From: Sphingomonas ginsenosidimutans | GTDB taxonomy: Bacteria > Pseudomonadota > Alphaproteobacteria > Sphingomonadales > Sphingomonadaceae | Direction of reading: 5' to 3' | Length of the DNA stretch: 64,000 nucleotides | Assembly (NCBI RefSeq): GCF_002374835.1 | Contig: NZ_NWVD01000010.1 | Coordinates: 1-64,000, forward strand | Shown: positions 41,630-50,147 of the stretch, one piece after another | Layout: the number at the start of each line of letters is the position of its first letter | Position numbering within the stretch: the first letter of the stretch is position 1 | Translations under genes and position numbers: made by a program | Notes under the pieces: model-generated | Told to the model about the DNA's origin: nothing | Databases searched by the model: none | The model's input: only the letters and a program-made list of their open reading frames with translations

Positions 41630-44100
41630 AGCTTTACCGCGTTGAGCCGCAGTGCGTTCAGGACCACGGTGAAGGACGAGAGCGCCATCGCTGCACCGGC
41701 CAGCATCGGCGACAGCAGGATACCGGCAACCGGGTAAAGCACGCCGGCCGCAACCGGCACGCCGATTCCGTTGAACAAGAACGAGAAGAACAGGTTTTGG
41801 CGGATATTTCGCATCGTCGCGCGAGCGAGCTTGCGGGCGCGCACGATCGCCGAGAGATCGCCGCGCGTGAGCGTCATGCCGGCGCTTTCGATCGCCACGT
41901 CTGTTCCCGTTCCCATCGCCAAGCCGACATCCGCGGCGGCGAGCGCCGGGGCGTCGTTGATCCCATCGCCCGCCATTGCGACCCTTGCGCCGCTCGCTTT
42001 CAGCTCGCCGATGATACGCGCCTTGTCTTCCGGCAGCAGATCGGCGCGCACGTCATCAAGACCGCCCACGGCGCGCGCGACAGCATCGGCCGTCCCACGA
42101 TTGTCGCCGGTGAGCATGACGACCCGCAGGCCCTCCTTGCGAAGCGCGGCAATAGCGTCGCGCGCCGATGCGCGCACCGGATCGGCGACTGCGAGCAGAC
42201 CGGCGAGCGCCCCGTCGATCGCGACGAGGATGATGCCCGCGCCTTCGCCACGGTGACGATCGGCCGCGGCGTCGACCGGCTTGAGATCAGCGCCGATCCG
42301 GCTCATTTGCACCGCATTGCCAATCACGACCGAGCGGCCGCCCACCGTGGCGCTGACACCCAGCCCGGTTTGCGAGGCAAAGTCCGCGACTGTGCCGAGC
42401 TGCAATCCTCGTTCTTTGGCGGCAACGACGATTGCGTGCGCGAGCGGATGTTCGGATTGGCCTTCGACGGCCGCGGCAAGCGCGAGCATGTCGTTCTCTC
42501 CGACCGCGCTGACCGTCTCGACCGCGATCAGCTTGGGCTTGCCTTCCGTGAGCGTACCCGTCTTGTCGATGACAAGGGTATCGACCTTTTCCAGCCCCTG
42601 TAAGGCTTCCGCGTTCTTCACCAGCACGCCGGCCTGAGCGCCGCGTCCCGTGCCGACCATGATCGACATGGGCGTGGCGAGCCCGAGCGCGCACGGGCAG
42701 GCGATCACCAGCACTGCGATGGCGTTAAGCAGGGCATGGCCCATGCGCGGCTCAGGGCCGACCAGCGACCAAGTGATGAAGGTCGCAATCGAGATCAGCA
42801 CGACGAGCGGCACGAACCATCCTGAAACCCGATCGGCGACCGCCTGTATCGGGGCGCGGCTTCGCTGCGCTTCCGCGACCATGCGGACGATACGCGCGAG
42901 CATCGTGTCCGAACCAACCGCGCGGGCTTCCATCACCAGGCTGCCCGTCCCGTTGACGGTGCCCCCGGTAACGATCGCCTCGACTTCCTTGAGGACCGGC
43001 GCGGGTTCGCCGGTGAGCATGGCTTCGTCGACCGACGAACGACCCTCGACCACGACGCCATCGACCGGGATGGCTTCACCGGGGCGGACCCGCAGCCGGT
43101 CACCGGTTGCCACGTCGGCAAGCCCGACTTCTTCTTCAGAACCGTCAGGCTGCAAGCGTCGCGCCGTCTTGGGGGCGAGATCCATGAGAGCGCGGATCGC
43201 GCGCCCTGTCGCCGCCCTAGCGCGCAGTTCGAGCACTTGCCCGAGCAGCACCAGTGTCACCACGACGCCGGCCGCCTCGTAATAGACGGGAACCATGCTC
43301 CCATGCGTGCGGAAGGTCGCTGGGAAGATGCCCGGCGCGAGCGTCGCGACCACGCTATAGAGGAAGGCGGCACCTACGCCGATCGCGATCAGTGTGAACA
43401 TATTGAGATGGCGGGTACGAAGCGATGTCCACCCCCGCTCGAAAAACGGCCAGCCCGCCCACAGCACGATCGGCGCGGTGAGTGCGAGCTGGACCCAAGG
43501 CGAGGCCGCAGGGCTAACCACATGCAGGCCTAACATTTCCGCGAACATCGAGACGACGAGCAGCGGGATCGTGAGCGCGCCCGCCACCCACAGTCGGCGC
43601 GTGAAGTCGACCAGCTCAGGGTTGGGAGTATCGTCGAGCGACGGTTCTTCGGGTTCGAGCGCCATGCCGCAGATTGGGCAAGTTCCCGGCCCTTCCTGGC
43701 GAATTTGCGGGTGCATCGGGCACGTCCACATCGCCCCCGGCGTCGCCATCGGCTCCGGTTTCGGCTTATCGCTCAGATAGGCGTCAGGATTGGCGACAAA
43801 CTTGCTCCGGCACCCTGCGCTACAGAAATGATAGGCATGACCAGCGTGCTCGGCATGGTGTGTCGTTTTTGCGGGATCGACCGTCATGCCGCACACCGCG
43901 TCGATCACTGCTGCTGCGGCATCGTTGTCCTTACTGCCCGAGCAGCAGCCGCCCGCTTCGGTGTGATGATGTTCGTGCTCGATCTTTGCGGGAGCGGCCG
44001 AGCCGCCCCCGCAACAGGATGAGGGCGTGGAGACCGATTCAGGCGCAGGCTTCGAACAGCCGCAACGCCCGGCTTGGGAATGGTAATGAGGGTCGTTCAT
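41626..44100 (-). CDS. Cu+-exporting P1B-1 ATPase (CopA/ActP type) with Cys-rich N-terminus
   Basis: Eight hundred and twenty-four residues. N-terminal Cys/His-rich segment ([20 protein letters not shown]), then a YHS-like domain ([11 protein letters not shown]) and a CPMHP...CPICGM metal-binding module, then the ATPase core: [10 protein letters not shown] in helix 6, [19 protein letters not shown], and [15 protein letters not shown] in helix 8. It exports Cu+ from the cytoplasm. ATG 44100. Three stacked metal-binding modules before the pump are more than usual. Confidence 0.92.
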   Translation of the reverse strand: MNDPHYHSQAGRCGCSKPAPESVSTPSSCCGGGSAAPAKIEHEHHHTEAGGCCSGSKDNDAAAAVIDAVCGMTVDPAKTTHHAEHAGHAYHFCSAGCRSKFVANPDAYLSDKPKPEPMATPGAMWTCPMHPQIRQEGPGTCPICGMALEPEEPSLDDTPNPELVDFTRRLWVAGALTIPLLVVSMFAEMLGLHVVSPAASPWVQLALTAPIVLWAGWPFFERGWTSLRTRHLNMFTLIAIGVGAAFLYSVVATLAPGIFPATFRTHGSMVPVYYEAAGVVVTLVLLGQVLELRARAATGRAIRALMDLAPKTARRLQPDGSEEEVGLADVATGDRLRVRPGEAIPVDGVVVEGRSSVDEAMLTGEPAPVLKEVEAIVTGGTVNGTGSLVMEARAVGSDTMLARIVRMVAEAQRSRAPIQAVADRVSGWFVPLVVLISIATFITWSLVGPEPRMGHALLNAIAVLVIACPCALGLATPMSIMVGTGRGAQAGVLVKNAEALQGLEKVDTLVIDKTGTLTEGKPKLIAVETVSAVGENDMLALAAAVEGQSEHPLAHAIVVAAKERGLQLGTVADFASQTGLGVSATVGGRSVVIGNAVQMSRIGADLKPVDAAADRHRGEGAGIILVAIDGALAGLLAVADPVRASARDAIAALRKEGLRVVMLTGDNRGTADAVARAVGGLDDVRADLLPEDKARIIGELKASGARVAMAGDGINDAPALAAADVGLAMGTGTDVAIESAGMTLTRGDLSAIVRARKLARATMRNIRQNLFFSFLFNGIGVPVAAGVLYPVAGILLSPMLAGAAMALSSFTVVLNALRLNAVKL

Positions 44101-44124
44101 GGCAAGACTCCTTCGACCCGAGAG

Positions 44125-44155
44125 CATGTAGGGTATGACACCGTGTTAGGGTCAA
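44125..44155 (-). promoter_or_regulatory. CueR-type promoter of the Cu ATPase-cueR operon
   Basis: On the minus strand: TTGACC (-35, 44150-44155), 19-bp spacer containing the imperfect dyad CCCTAACACGGTGTCATACC, TACATG (-10, 44125-44130). The long spacer and dyad are characteristic of CueR-controlled promoters. It lies 25-55 bp upstream of the ATPase start. Confidence 0.7.
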
Positions 44156-44314
44156 GGCCCTGTCGGCACCGCTGGCGTGTATGTTGAATCTACGCGCGGG
44201 AGCGGCGTTGCCCTCATATTGCGGGGGCCAGCTCTACACCCTCGACGCCATAAGGGCCGCAGCTTAGGTCTATTACTAGCTCGCCAAACGCGGGCCGGGG
44301 GCAATCGGGGACAT

Positions 44315-45628
44315 ATGGCAGCGCAGATCGACAGTCTTTCTACTGGCACCGACCATGACGGCCTGGTGCGCCGCTTAATTGCCCGCTGGCGTGACGATCA
44401 GGGCGCGACCTATCGGAGCTGGTTTCTTTGGGACGAGCGGTTGAAGAACTTCCGATCAATCCGGCGCGGCATCACCCAGGTTGTCGGCGAGATCGAGCGC
44501 GGCACGTTCGGCGTCGCCTACCGCGGATCGTCGCTCGAAACCGTCGTCCATTCCGTCGCCGAGCAGCGGCAAATCTTCAAGGGCGCGGACCATGCGTTCC
44601 TCTGGAAGCCGAAGCTCCGCATCCCCGACATTTACGAGAGCCCCGACAATCAGCGCGCGTTCGGCCGCTTGCTCGACGCCTGTTCCTGTTGCGACACGGC
44701 CGAGGAGATCATCAGCCATATCCACGCGATCGACCGTTTGAAGATCAAGGGGCTGGGTCCGGCGGTCGCCAACCTCCTCTACTTCCTTCACCCGACGCTG
44801 GTGCCGCCCTTCAACACCGCAATCGTTAAGGGCTACAACGCGCTGACGGGGGCGAATGTGAAGCTCGGGAGCTGGGAGCATTTTCTGGCGATGCGGACCG
44901 GCATCCTCGATCTCAACGACCGCTTCCGCGAGCTGCTATCGAATGATTTAGGCGCGATCGGCGGTCTGTTGTTCGACATCGGCTCCGATCGCTATCCGGC
45001 TCCGCCCCTCGACGTGAGCGGCGCGACGCTGGCGAGCTGGGGGCAGCGGCTTGAGGCGGCGCGCGAGGAAGCGCGCACGCTCAGCAAGGCCGCTCAGCGC
45101 GAGGGCGAGAACGAGCGCACCCATACCGAAATCCAGGCATGGCTTCGCGATCTAGGGTTGGCGCTCGGCTATGACGTATGGATCGCCGCGAACGACCGCA
45201 GCCGCGCCTTCGACGGATCACCCTTGGGCGCAGGATGCCTTGAGCGCCTGCCCGACACGATCGCGACGTCGAAGGGCGCTGACTCGATCCGGCTGATCGA
45301 CGTGCTGTGGCTTGAGAAGGCCGGCGATCATGTCGCCGCGGCGTTCGAGGTGGAGCATTCGACCTCGATCTATTCGGGCATCGTCAGGATGCTCGACCTG
45401 GCCTTGAGCGGTGGCGACCTTCACGCGACCGCGGGGCTGTTCCTTGTCGCGCCCGACGCGCGCGAGACGGACGTTCGCGCGCAGTTGCAGCGGCCCGCGT
45501 TCAGCCGCGTAGCCGACCTCGACATATCCTACCTGCCCTATGGCGAGCTGGAGAAGAACCGGGAGGCCATCGCGCGGTTCGGATCGGGACTGAAAGCGAT
45601 CAAGGCCGTTTCCAGCAAGCTCGCCTAG
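44315..45628 (+). CDS. large protein of unknown function with PD-(D/E)XK-like C-terminus
   Basis: Four hundred and thirty-seven residues. The middle has a helix-hairpin-helix-like run (IKGLGPAVANLLYFLHP near 147), and the C-terminal region has HTEIQAWLRDLGLALGY, then IDVLWLEKAGDHVAAAFEVEHSTS: an Asp strand followed by E-x-E, the pattern of PD-(D/E)XK nucleases. It is similar in character to restriction-type or DNA-repair proteins, but I do not recognise a named family. It stands alone between copper operons. A defence role is inference. Confidence 0.6.
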   Translation: MAAQIDSLSTGTDHDGLVRRLIARWRDDQGATYRSWFLWDERLKNFRSIRRGITQVVGEIERGTFGVAYRGSSLETVVHSVAEQRQIFKGADHAFLWKPKLRIPDIYESPDNQRAFGRLLDACSCCDTAEEIISHIHAIDRLKIKGLGPAVANLLYFLHPTLVPPFNTAIVKGYNALTGANVKLGSWEHFLAMRTGILDLNDRFRELLSNDLGAIGGLLFDIGSDRYPAPPLDVSGATLASWGQRLEAAREEARTLSKAAQREGENERTHTEIQAWLRDLGLALGYDVWIAANDRSRAFDGSPLGAGCLERLPDTIATSKGADSIRLIDVLWLEKAGDHVAAAFEVEHSTSIYSGIVRMLDLALSGGDLHATAGLFLVAPDARETDVRAQLQRPAFSRVADLDISYLPYGELEKNREAIARFGSGLKAIKAVSSKLA

Positions 45629-45642
45629 CCCGCTCCGCGCAA

Positions 45643-45665
45643 GGGATGATCCGGAGAGCCGCGTA
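45643..45665 (+). promoter_or_regulatory. ECF-type promoter (GGGATG-N12-GCGTA) before DUF4396 gene
   Basis: GGGATG at 45643-45648 and GCGTA at 45661-45665, 12 bp apart. The same pair and exact spacing occur at 46607, 48703 (minus), 48742, 50081 and 54916. It lies 28 bp upstream of the gene. Confidence 0.7.
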
Positions 45666-45692
45666 TCCTCTAGCATGTAGAGGAGTGCTGCC

Positions 45693-46577
45693 GTGACGAT
45701 GCCATCCCCGGCCCCCTGGCTCGACGCCGTGCTGATCGGGTGGTTCGTGCTGACCGCCCTTTCGGTCGCTTACGTCGCGTGGGATGCCTTCACCCGCAAC
45801 CCCGAGCTGCGCGTGATGAAATGGGGGTGGCTGTTGGTCACGCTCTATGGTGGCCCGATCATGGCCGCGGCCTATGTCCTGTCCTGCCAGGAGCCGGCGA
45901 ACGAGCGGCACGAGGATTTCGTTCGACCGCTCTGGAAGCAGGCGTTCGGCTCGGCCATCCATTGCATGGCGGGCGATGCAACCGGCGTCATCGCCGCAGC
46001 CGCGATCACCACGGCGCTCGGCCTGCCGATGTGGCAGGACGTGATCGCGGAATATGTGTTCGGCTTCGCGTTCGGACTGCTGATTTTCCAGGCGCTTTTC
46101 ATGCGCGACATGGCGGGCGGTTCCTATTGGGGCGCGCTTCGCATGTCGTTCATCCCCGAATGGCTGTCGATGAATGCCGTCATGGCCGGCATGATCCCGA
46201 CGATGGTGGTGTTGATGAGCCGCGACATGGCCGCGATGCACGCCAGCTCGCTCCGCTTTTGGGGCGTCATGTCGCTGGCGACACTCGTCGGGTTCGCAGT
46301 CGCCTATCCGATCAACCTTTGGCTGGTTGGCGTGCGCTTGAAGCACGGCATGGGCACGGTGCGCGCGCTGGGGCATGGCGGACACGAAGTCGGCGCGGAC
46401 CGGCAATCGGCCACGCCGATGCCGGACATGGGACACGACGCAATGGCAGGGATGAGCGGCATGGCGGCCGGCGCGCGCGTGACCGGACCTCAGATCGCCG
46501 CGATGACAGTGTTGACGCTCATCATGCTTGGCGCGGGCATCATCGTTGCGACGCTGTTCGGTCGGTGGGCCATGTAA
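45693..46577 (+). CDS. DUF4396 multi-pass membrane protein
   Basis: Two hundred and ninety-four residues with about seven helices. CMAGDATGVIAAAAI and the SIPEWLSMNAVMAGMIPTM-type helix, with the Met/His-rich loop DMGHDAMAGMSGMAAG, match the DUF4396 family often found in copper clusters. The GTG start has AGGAG upstream; ATG 45699 is an alternative. The Met-rich loop suggests Cu(I) binding. It lies under a shared ECF promoter. Confidence 0.78.
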   Translation: MTMPSPAPWLDAVLIGWFVLTALSVAYVAWDAFTRNPELRVMKWGWLLVTLYGGPIMAAAYVLSCQEPANERHEDFVRPLWKQAFGSAIHCMAGDATGVIAAAAITTALGLPMWQDVIAEYVFGFAFGLLIFQALFMRDMAGGSYWGALRMSFIPEWLSMNAVMAGMIPTMVVLMSRDMAAMHASSLRFWGVMSLATLVGFAVAYPINLWLVGVRLKHGMGTVRALGHGGHEVGADRQSATPMPDMGHDAMAGMSGMAAGARVTGPQIAAMTVLTLIMLGAGIIVATLFGRWAM

Positions 46578-46606
46578 CTTGCCGCGAACGACGGAGATCG
46601 CGGCAA

Positions 46607-46629
46607 GGGGTGATCGCGCGGCGCGCGTA
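46607..46629 (+). promoter_or_regulatory. ECF-type promoter (GGGGTG-N12-GCGTA) before the Cys-rich protein gene
   Basis: GGGGTG at 46607-46612 (one change from GGGATG) and GCGTA at 46625-46629, the same spacing as the other five copies, 37 bp upstream of the gene start. Confidence 0.65.
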
Positions 46630-46666
46630 TCTAGGAACAGGCGGGGGCTCATACGGAGATAATGCG

Positions 46667-46999
46667 ATGCACCAGATCGACCCCGGCATGAAGGCGTGCA
46701 TGGACGCCTGCCACGAATGCCATGTGACCTGTCTTCACATGGCGATGAACCATTGCCTCGAAATGGGCGGCCAGCACGCCGCGCCCGAGCATATGAAGAT
46801 CATGGCCGACTGCGCGCAAATTTGCGCGGTTGCGATCGACTTCATGGCGCGCAAGTCCGCCCACCATCAGCATATCTGCCGCGAGTGTGCCGAGATCTGC
46901 CGGGCTTGCGCAGCGAGCTGCGAGGCCCTGGGCGGCATGGAGGATTGCGTGGCAGCGTGCCGGAAGTGCGCCGATTCCTGCGATCGGATGGCGGCATAG
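46667..46999 (+). CDS. four-helix Cys-rich copper-storage-type protein
   Basis: One hundred and ten residues with 14 Cys, mostly in CxxC/CxxxC repeats along predicted helices (CMDACHECHVTC, CRECAEICRACAASC, CVAACRKCADSC), plus His and Met. This is the Csp-type four-helix bundle that stores many Cu(I) ions on its inner face. No signal peptide, so a cytosolic form. It is under the ECF promoter and next to cop genes. GGAG ribosome binding site. Confidence 0.85.
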   Translation: MHQIDPGMKACMDACHECHVTCLHMAMNHCLEMGGQHAAPEHMKIMADCAQICAVAIDFMARKSAHHQHICRECAEICRACAASCEALGGMEDCVAACRKCADSCDRMAA

Positions 47000-47044
47000 C
47001 GGGGCTTGCGCGGGCGGTCGCCCGCCCGCGCAGCTATCTGCATA

Positions 47045-47314
47045 TCAACGGCCCATGCTCGCGATCACAGCGAACAGCTCGGCCGTGAACTTGGTCAGGA
47101 GCTCGGTCGCTGCGCTCCCGAAAATCACCAAACATACGCCTAGCGCGATCAGCTTAGGCACGAAGCTCAGCGTCTGTTCGCTAATCGACGTCGCCGCCTG
47201 GATGATGCTGATTATCAGCCCGACGATCATCATCGGCACGAGCAGCACCACGCAGATCAGGCCGGCCACGGCCAGCATCCTCCCCGTCTCGTCGAGCAGG
47301 ATCGACTGATCCAT
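47045..47314 (-). CDS. fliQ: FliQ-like flagellar export protein, orphan
   Basis: Eighty-nine residues, two hydrophobic helices. The central block LIISIIQAATSISEQTLSFVPKLIAL is the FliQ/SctS signature and length and spacing match FliQ. FliQ is a core membrane part of the flagellar type III export gate with FliP and FliR, none of which is here. It follows copC-copD on the same strand, 53 bp after the copD stop, so it is probably transcribed from the copper ECF promoter. Confidence 0.85.
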   Translation of the reverse strand: MDQSILLDETGRMLAVAGLICVVLLVPMMIVGLIISIIQAATSISEQTLSFVPKLIALGVCLVIFGSAATELLTKFTAELFAVIASMGR

Positions 47315-47366
47315 CAGGCGCGGCCCCGTGAACGGCCGGGGACCGCGAGGGCTCCCCGGCCGCGCA

Positions 47367-48293
47367 TCACATCGCCGATGCAGGCGGCGCGAGCGTCCCG
47401 AGCCAGGCGATCAGCCCGAGAACCGCGATGACACAGGCGGTTTCGATCGCCAGACTTGTCCGCAGCGCGCCGAGGGCGCCCTTGTGATCGTCCGCTGCGA
47501 TCGACCGCTCGAATGCCGGCGTGAGCCGGAAGCGGTTGAGCGAGGCGAGCCCTAGCATGGCGACGAACAGCGCCAGCTTTGCGATCAGGAGCTGACCATA
47601 GAGCGTCGCAGGAAGCGTGGCGAGGTTGCCGATCCCGACCAGCATCCAGCCGTTGACCAGGCCGGTGACGAGGATCGTGCCGACCACAACCGTCCCGATC
47701 GCGCCGAACCCGTGCAGCGCGCGGTGCGTCAGCCCCAGATGCGCCGCGTCTACGCGCGCCGCGGGTCGGGAGACGAGCAGGAGCAGCCCCAGTAGTGCGC
47801 CAACCCAAGCGCCCGAGGCGATCAGATGGAGAATGTCGACGATGAGGTGGACCCAGCCCATCACGGCTTCGTCCATCGCGCCGTGTCCGGTCCACGCCAG
47901 CGTTGCGAGTGCCACGGCCGAGCAGAGCGCGACGATGCTCAGCCAGATGCCGCGCCCGCCCGCGACCAGCGCTGCCAGCGCCGCGAGGGCCACCATGACC
48001 ATGCGCAGCTTCCATGCTGCTCCGATCGCAGAGCCGGTGAGCAGCGCGCCGACTGCTTCACGGTCGATCGGCCAGGCCGGCGTTCCGGCCATTGAGGAGG
48101 CCATCAGCACGACCCAGGCGCCTGAAAACAACAGGCTCAGGCCAGCGCTGGCGATGAACCAGGGACGCAGCGCGAGCGCGTCGCCGCGCTCGCGCGCCCG
48201 CAGCCCATAAAGGCTGAATGCGGCAAGGCCGAACAGCGCAGCCAGCGTCACGTAGAGCGCGAAGCGGACGCCGATAAGCGACCAGTCCCCCAT
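47367..48293 (-). CDS. copD: CopD-family copper resistance membrane protein
   Basis: Three hundred and eight residues with about eight helices. VHLIVDILHLIASGAWVGALLGLLLL carries the conserved His-containing helix pair, and LVSRPAARVDAAHL follows as in the CopD family. It is thought to take copper from periplasmic CopC into the cytoplasm. It starts 4 bp after the copC stop, so copC-copD form one unit. Confidence 0.88.
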   Translation of the reverse strand: MGDWSLIGVRFALYVTLAALFGLAAFSLYGLRARERGDALALRPWFIASAGLSLLFSGAWVVLMASSMAGTPAWPIDREAVGALLTGSAIGAAWKLRMVMVALAALAALVAGGRGIWLSIVALCSAVALATLAWTGHGAMDEAVMGWVHLIVDILHLIASGAWVGALLGLLLLVSRPAARVDAAHLGLTHRALHGFGAIGTVVVGTILVTGLVNGWMLVGIGNLATLPATLYGQLLIAKLALFVAMLGLASLNRFRLTPAFERSIAADDHKGALGALRTSLAIETACVIAVLGLIAWLGTLAPPASAM

Positions 48294-48297
48294 CGCC

Positions 48298-48666
48298 TCA
48301 CTTCACCGCGAAGACGTAGGTTCCTGCGACCTTGTGGGTGTCGGTCGAGACGACATTCCACGCGACGCTATACCGACCCGATGGGAGCGGCGATTTCGGG
48401 GTGATGACGAGGGTCCGGCCATCGGACGAGAGCGCGGAGGCGCTGGCCATCTTCATGGCTGCCATGCCGGGCATCGCTGCCATCGTGAGATCGGCCTTGG
48501 AGAAGGCTGGCATCAGCTTCTCGCTGAAATGAAGTTCGATACGAGCGGGCTTCGCGACCGTCGCATTGGCGGCCGGCGATGCCGACACCAGCTTAGGATG
48601 GGCGTTCGCCGTTCCGGCGAACATGACGAGAGCGGCAGCAGCAGTCAGAACGGATAGGCGGCGCAT
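48298..48666 (-). CDS. copC: CopC periplasmic copper-binding protein
   Basis: One hundred and twenty-two residues with a signal peptide to ANAHP. The mature N-terminal His (HPKLVSASPAAN) and later FSEKLMPAFSKADLTM and STDTHKVAGTYVF are the CopC core, binding Cu(II) by His and Cu(I) by the Met-rich loop (AAMPGMAAMKMA). ATG 48666. Promoter site at 48703-48725 on the minus strand matches the ECF pattern. Confidence 0.9.
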   Translation of the reverse strand: MRRLSVLTAAAALVMFAGTANAHPKLVSASPAANATVAKPARIELHFSEKLMPAFSKADLTMAAMPGMAAMKMASASALSSDGRTLVITPKSPLPSGRYSVAWNVVSTDTHKVAGTYVFAVK

Positions 48667-48702
48667 AGGGGGCCTTTCGACAGGAGGGTTCCTGTCCTTC
48701 AT

Positions 48703-48725
48703 TACGCGCCCCGATCGACCACCCC
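48703..48725 (-). promoter_or_regulatory. ECF-type promoter (GGGGTG-N12-GCGTA) before copC
   Basis: On the minus strand, GGGGTG (48720-48725) and GCGTA (48703-48707) with exactly 12 bp between, as in the other copies. It is 37 bp upstream of copC and back-to-back with the sigma operon promoter at 48742. Confidence 0.68.
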
Positions 48726-48741
48726 TCACGGATGGATTTGA

Positions 48742-48764
48742 GGGATGGGCGCGTCGCTTGCGTA
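48742..48764 (+). promoter_or_regulatory. ECF-type promoter (GGGATG-N12-GCGTA) before the anti-sigma/sensor/sigma operon
   Basis: GGGATG at 48742-48747 and GCGTA at 48760-48764 with 12 bp between. The operon downstream encodes the sigma factor itself, so the pattern implies autoregulation. The gene start follows about 30 bp later. Confidence 0.72.
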
Positions 48765-48793
48765 ATCCATGCTAGAGGGGTGGAGTGAACGAC

Positions 48794-49063
48794 ATGGACC
48801 TCGACGCAGTATTGATGAGGCTGGCGCAAGCACCCGTGCCCGCGAGCCTTGATGGCATGGAAGATCGCGTGCTGGCGCGGGTCGCCGCACGTCCAGCGGC
48901 GCGCGCCGGCTTAGGCGTTGGGGCAATGACGATCGCTGCGGCGCTCGTCATGGGCATCTTCGGTGCCGGTGTGCCCGCGAAGGAAGCCAGCGCGGCTTCG
49001 CTATCGCCCTTGGGGCCGGTGTCGCCGCTCGCGCCCTCCACGCTGCTCGTCGGCGTGCAATGA
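48794..49063 (+). CDS. CnrY-like anti-sigma factor (small, membrane-anchored)
   Basis: Eighty-nine residues from ATG 48794 (GGAG 8 nt upstream); GTG 48785 is possible. A short cytoplasmic N-terminal helix with LDAVLMRLAQAPVPASLDGMEDRVLARV, where CnrY-type anti-sigma factors grip the sigma factor, is followed by one membrane helix (VGAMTIAAALVMGIFGAG) and a small periplasmic tail. It holds ECF in check until the sensor is loaded. It overlaps the sensor gene by ATGA, the cnrY-X-H order. Confidence 0.72.
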   Translation: MDLDAVLMRLAQAPVPASLDGMEDRVLARVAARPAARAGLGVGAMTIAAALVMGIFGAGVPAKEASAASLSPLGPVSPLAPSTLLVGVQ

Positions 49064-49500
49064 GCGGCCGCATCCGCCTTCTGCTTGGCATTGTCGCGTG
49101 CTTCATCGCCGCGATCATCGGTGTGTTCGTGGGGCGGGCGCTACTTCCGCCACGTGCCCAGCCCGGCTCGGAGCTGCACGACGTGCTGCATCATAAGCTG
49201 GCGCTGGACGCCAACCAGGAAGCGCGACTTGAAGTGCTGGAGCAGCGTTTCGCCGTGCAGCGGCGCGCATTCGAGCTGGAATTGCGGGCGAACAATGCCC
49301 GGCTCGCTGAAGCGATCGAGGCCGAGCATGGCAACGGGCCGCGCGTCGCCGCAGCGGTCGACCAGAGCCACGCCGTCATGGGCGAGCTCCAGAAAGCGAC
49401 GCTGGCGCACATCTTCGCCATGCGCCAGCTCTTGCGGCCCAATCAGACCGGCCAGTTCGATCAGGCCGTGGTGAAGGCGCTCACCGACGACGCACGTTGA
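49060..49500 (+). CDS. CnrX-like periplasmic metal sensor
   Basis: One hundred and forty-six residues: an N-terminal membrane anchor, then a helical-hairpin sensor domain. His40 and His44 (HDVLHHKL), Glu61 (EQRF), His117 and Met121 (AHIFAM) fall at exactly the spacing of the CnrX Ni/Co ligands (His42, His46, Glu63, His119, Met123, all shifted by two). It senses periplasmic metal and loosens the anti-sigma. It belongs to the ZraP/CpxP-related metal sensor group. The metal here may be Ni, Co or Cu. Confidence 0.82.
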   Translation: MSGRIRLLLGIVACFIAAIIGVFVGRALLPPRAQPGSELHDVLHHKLALDANQEARLEVLEQRFAVQRRAFELELRANNARLAEAIEAEHGNGPRVAAAVDQSHAVMGELQKATLAHIFAMRQLLRPNQTGQFDQAVVKALTDDAR

Positions 49501-49510
49501 GGTTCGGCGC

Positions 49511-50080
49511 GTGAGCCTCGACTGGACCACGCTTACGGACGGCGAGCTGGCGACCCTCAGCATCGCCGGGCGCGAAGCCGCCTTCGCCGAGATCATGCGC
49601 CGCCATCGGCAGTCAATCTTCCGCATGGTGCGCGCGTGCGTCGGCGAGGCCGACGAGGCGCTGGACCTTCTGCAGGAGACCTTCGTCGCGGCGCATCAGG
49701 CCCTGCCCCGCTACGACGGCGATCGATCGATGCGCGCGTGGCTATCGACGATCGCGATCAACAAGTGCCGCGATTGGGGGCGCAAGCGCACCGTGCGGCG
49801 CTTTCTGGCGTTCGCCGCACCGATCGGCCCGGAAGCCGAAGCCATTGCAGACGACCAGGTGGCGATCGACGACGCGACGGGCGACCGACAGGAACTCGAC
49901 CGCGTGACGCGCGCCATTGCGGGCTTGCCGACCGCATTGAAGGAATCCTTGGTGCTGCGCACGATCGAGGGGTTGAGCCAGGCTGAAACCGCGGCAGTGT
50001 TGTCGATCAGCGAAAAGGCGGTAGAAACCCGCCTCTATCGCGCGCGATCGAAGTTGCTGGAGCGATTGGGCGGGCGCTGA
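49511..50080 (+). CDS. ECF sigma factor, CnrH-like
   Basis: One hundred and eighty-nine residues. Region 2 (EADEALDLLQETFVAAHQALPRY, then RAWLSTIAINKCRDW) and region 4 (LPTALKESLVLRTIEGLSQAETAAVLSISEKAVETRLYRAR) are complete. It directs RNA polymerase to the GGGATR-N12-GCGTA promoters found at six places around it, including its own operon. The GTG start follows the sensor stop by 10 bp. Third gene of the Y-X-H-type operon. Confidence 0.88.
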   Translation: MSLDWTTLTDGELATLSIAGREAAFAEIMRRHRQSIFRMVRACVGEADEALDLLQETFVAAHQALPRYDGDRSMRAWLSTIAINKCRDWGRKRTVRRFLAFAAPIGPEAEAIADDQVAIDDATGDRQELDRVTRAIAGLPTALKESLVLRTIEGLSQAETAAVLSISEKAVETRLYRARSKLLERLGGR

Positions 50081-50103
50081 GGGATAGCGCCCTGAGCTGC
50101 GTA
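50081..50103 (+). promoter_or_regulatory. ECF-type promoter (GGGATA-N12-GCGTA) before copA
   Basis: GGGATA at 50081-50086 and GCGTA at 50099-50103 with the common 12-bp spacing, starting just after the sigma factor stop (50080) and 45 bp upstream of copA. Confidence 0.72.
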
Positions 50104-50147
50104 TCAAGGCTAGAGGGACACTCCCGTTCGAGAGCCTTGAGGACCGT

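Noticed and set aside
44101..44314. Short intergenic stretch looked at for tRNA or small RNA
   Set aside because: Apart from the CueR-type promoter I see no cloverleaf, terminator or conserved structure.
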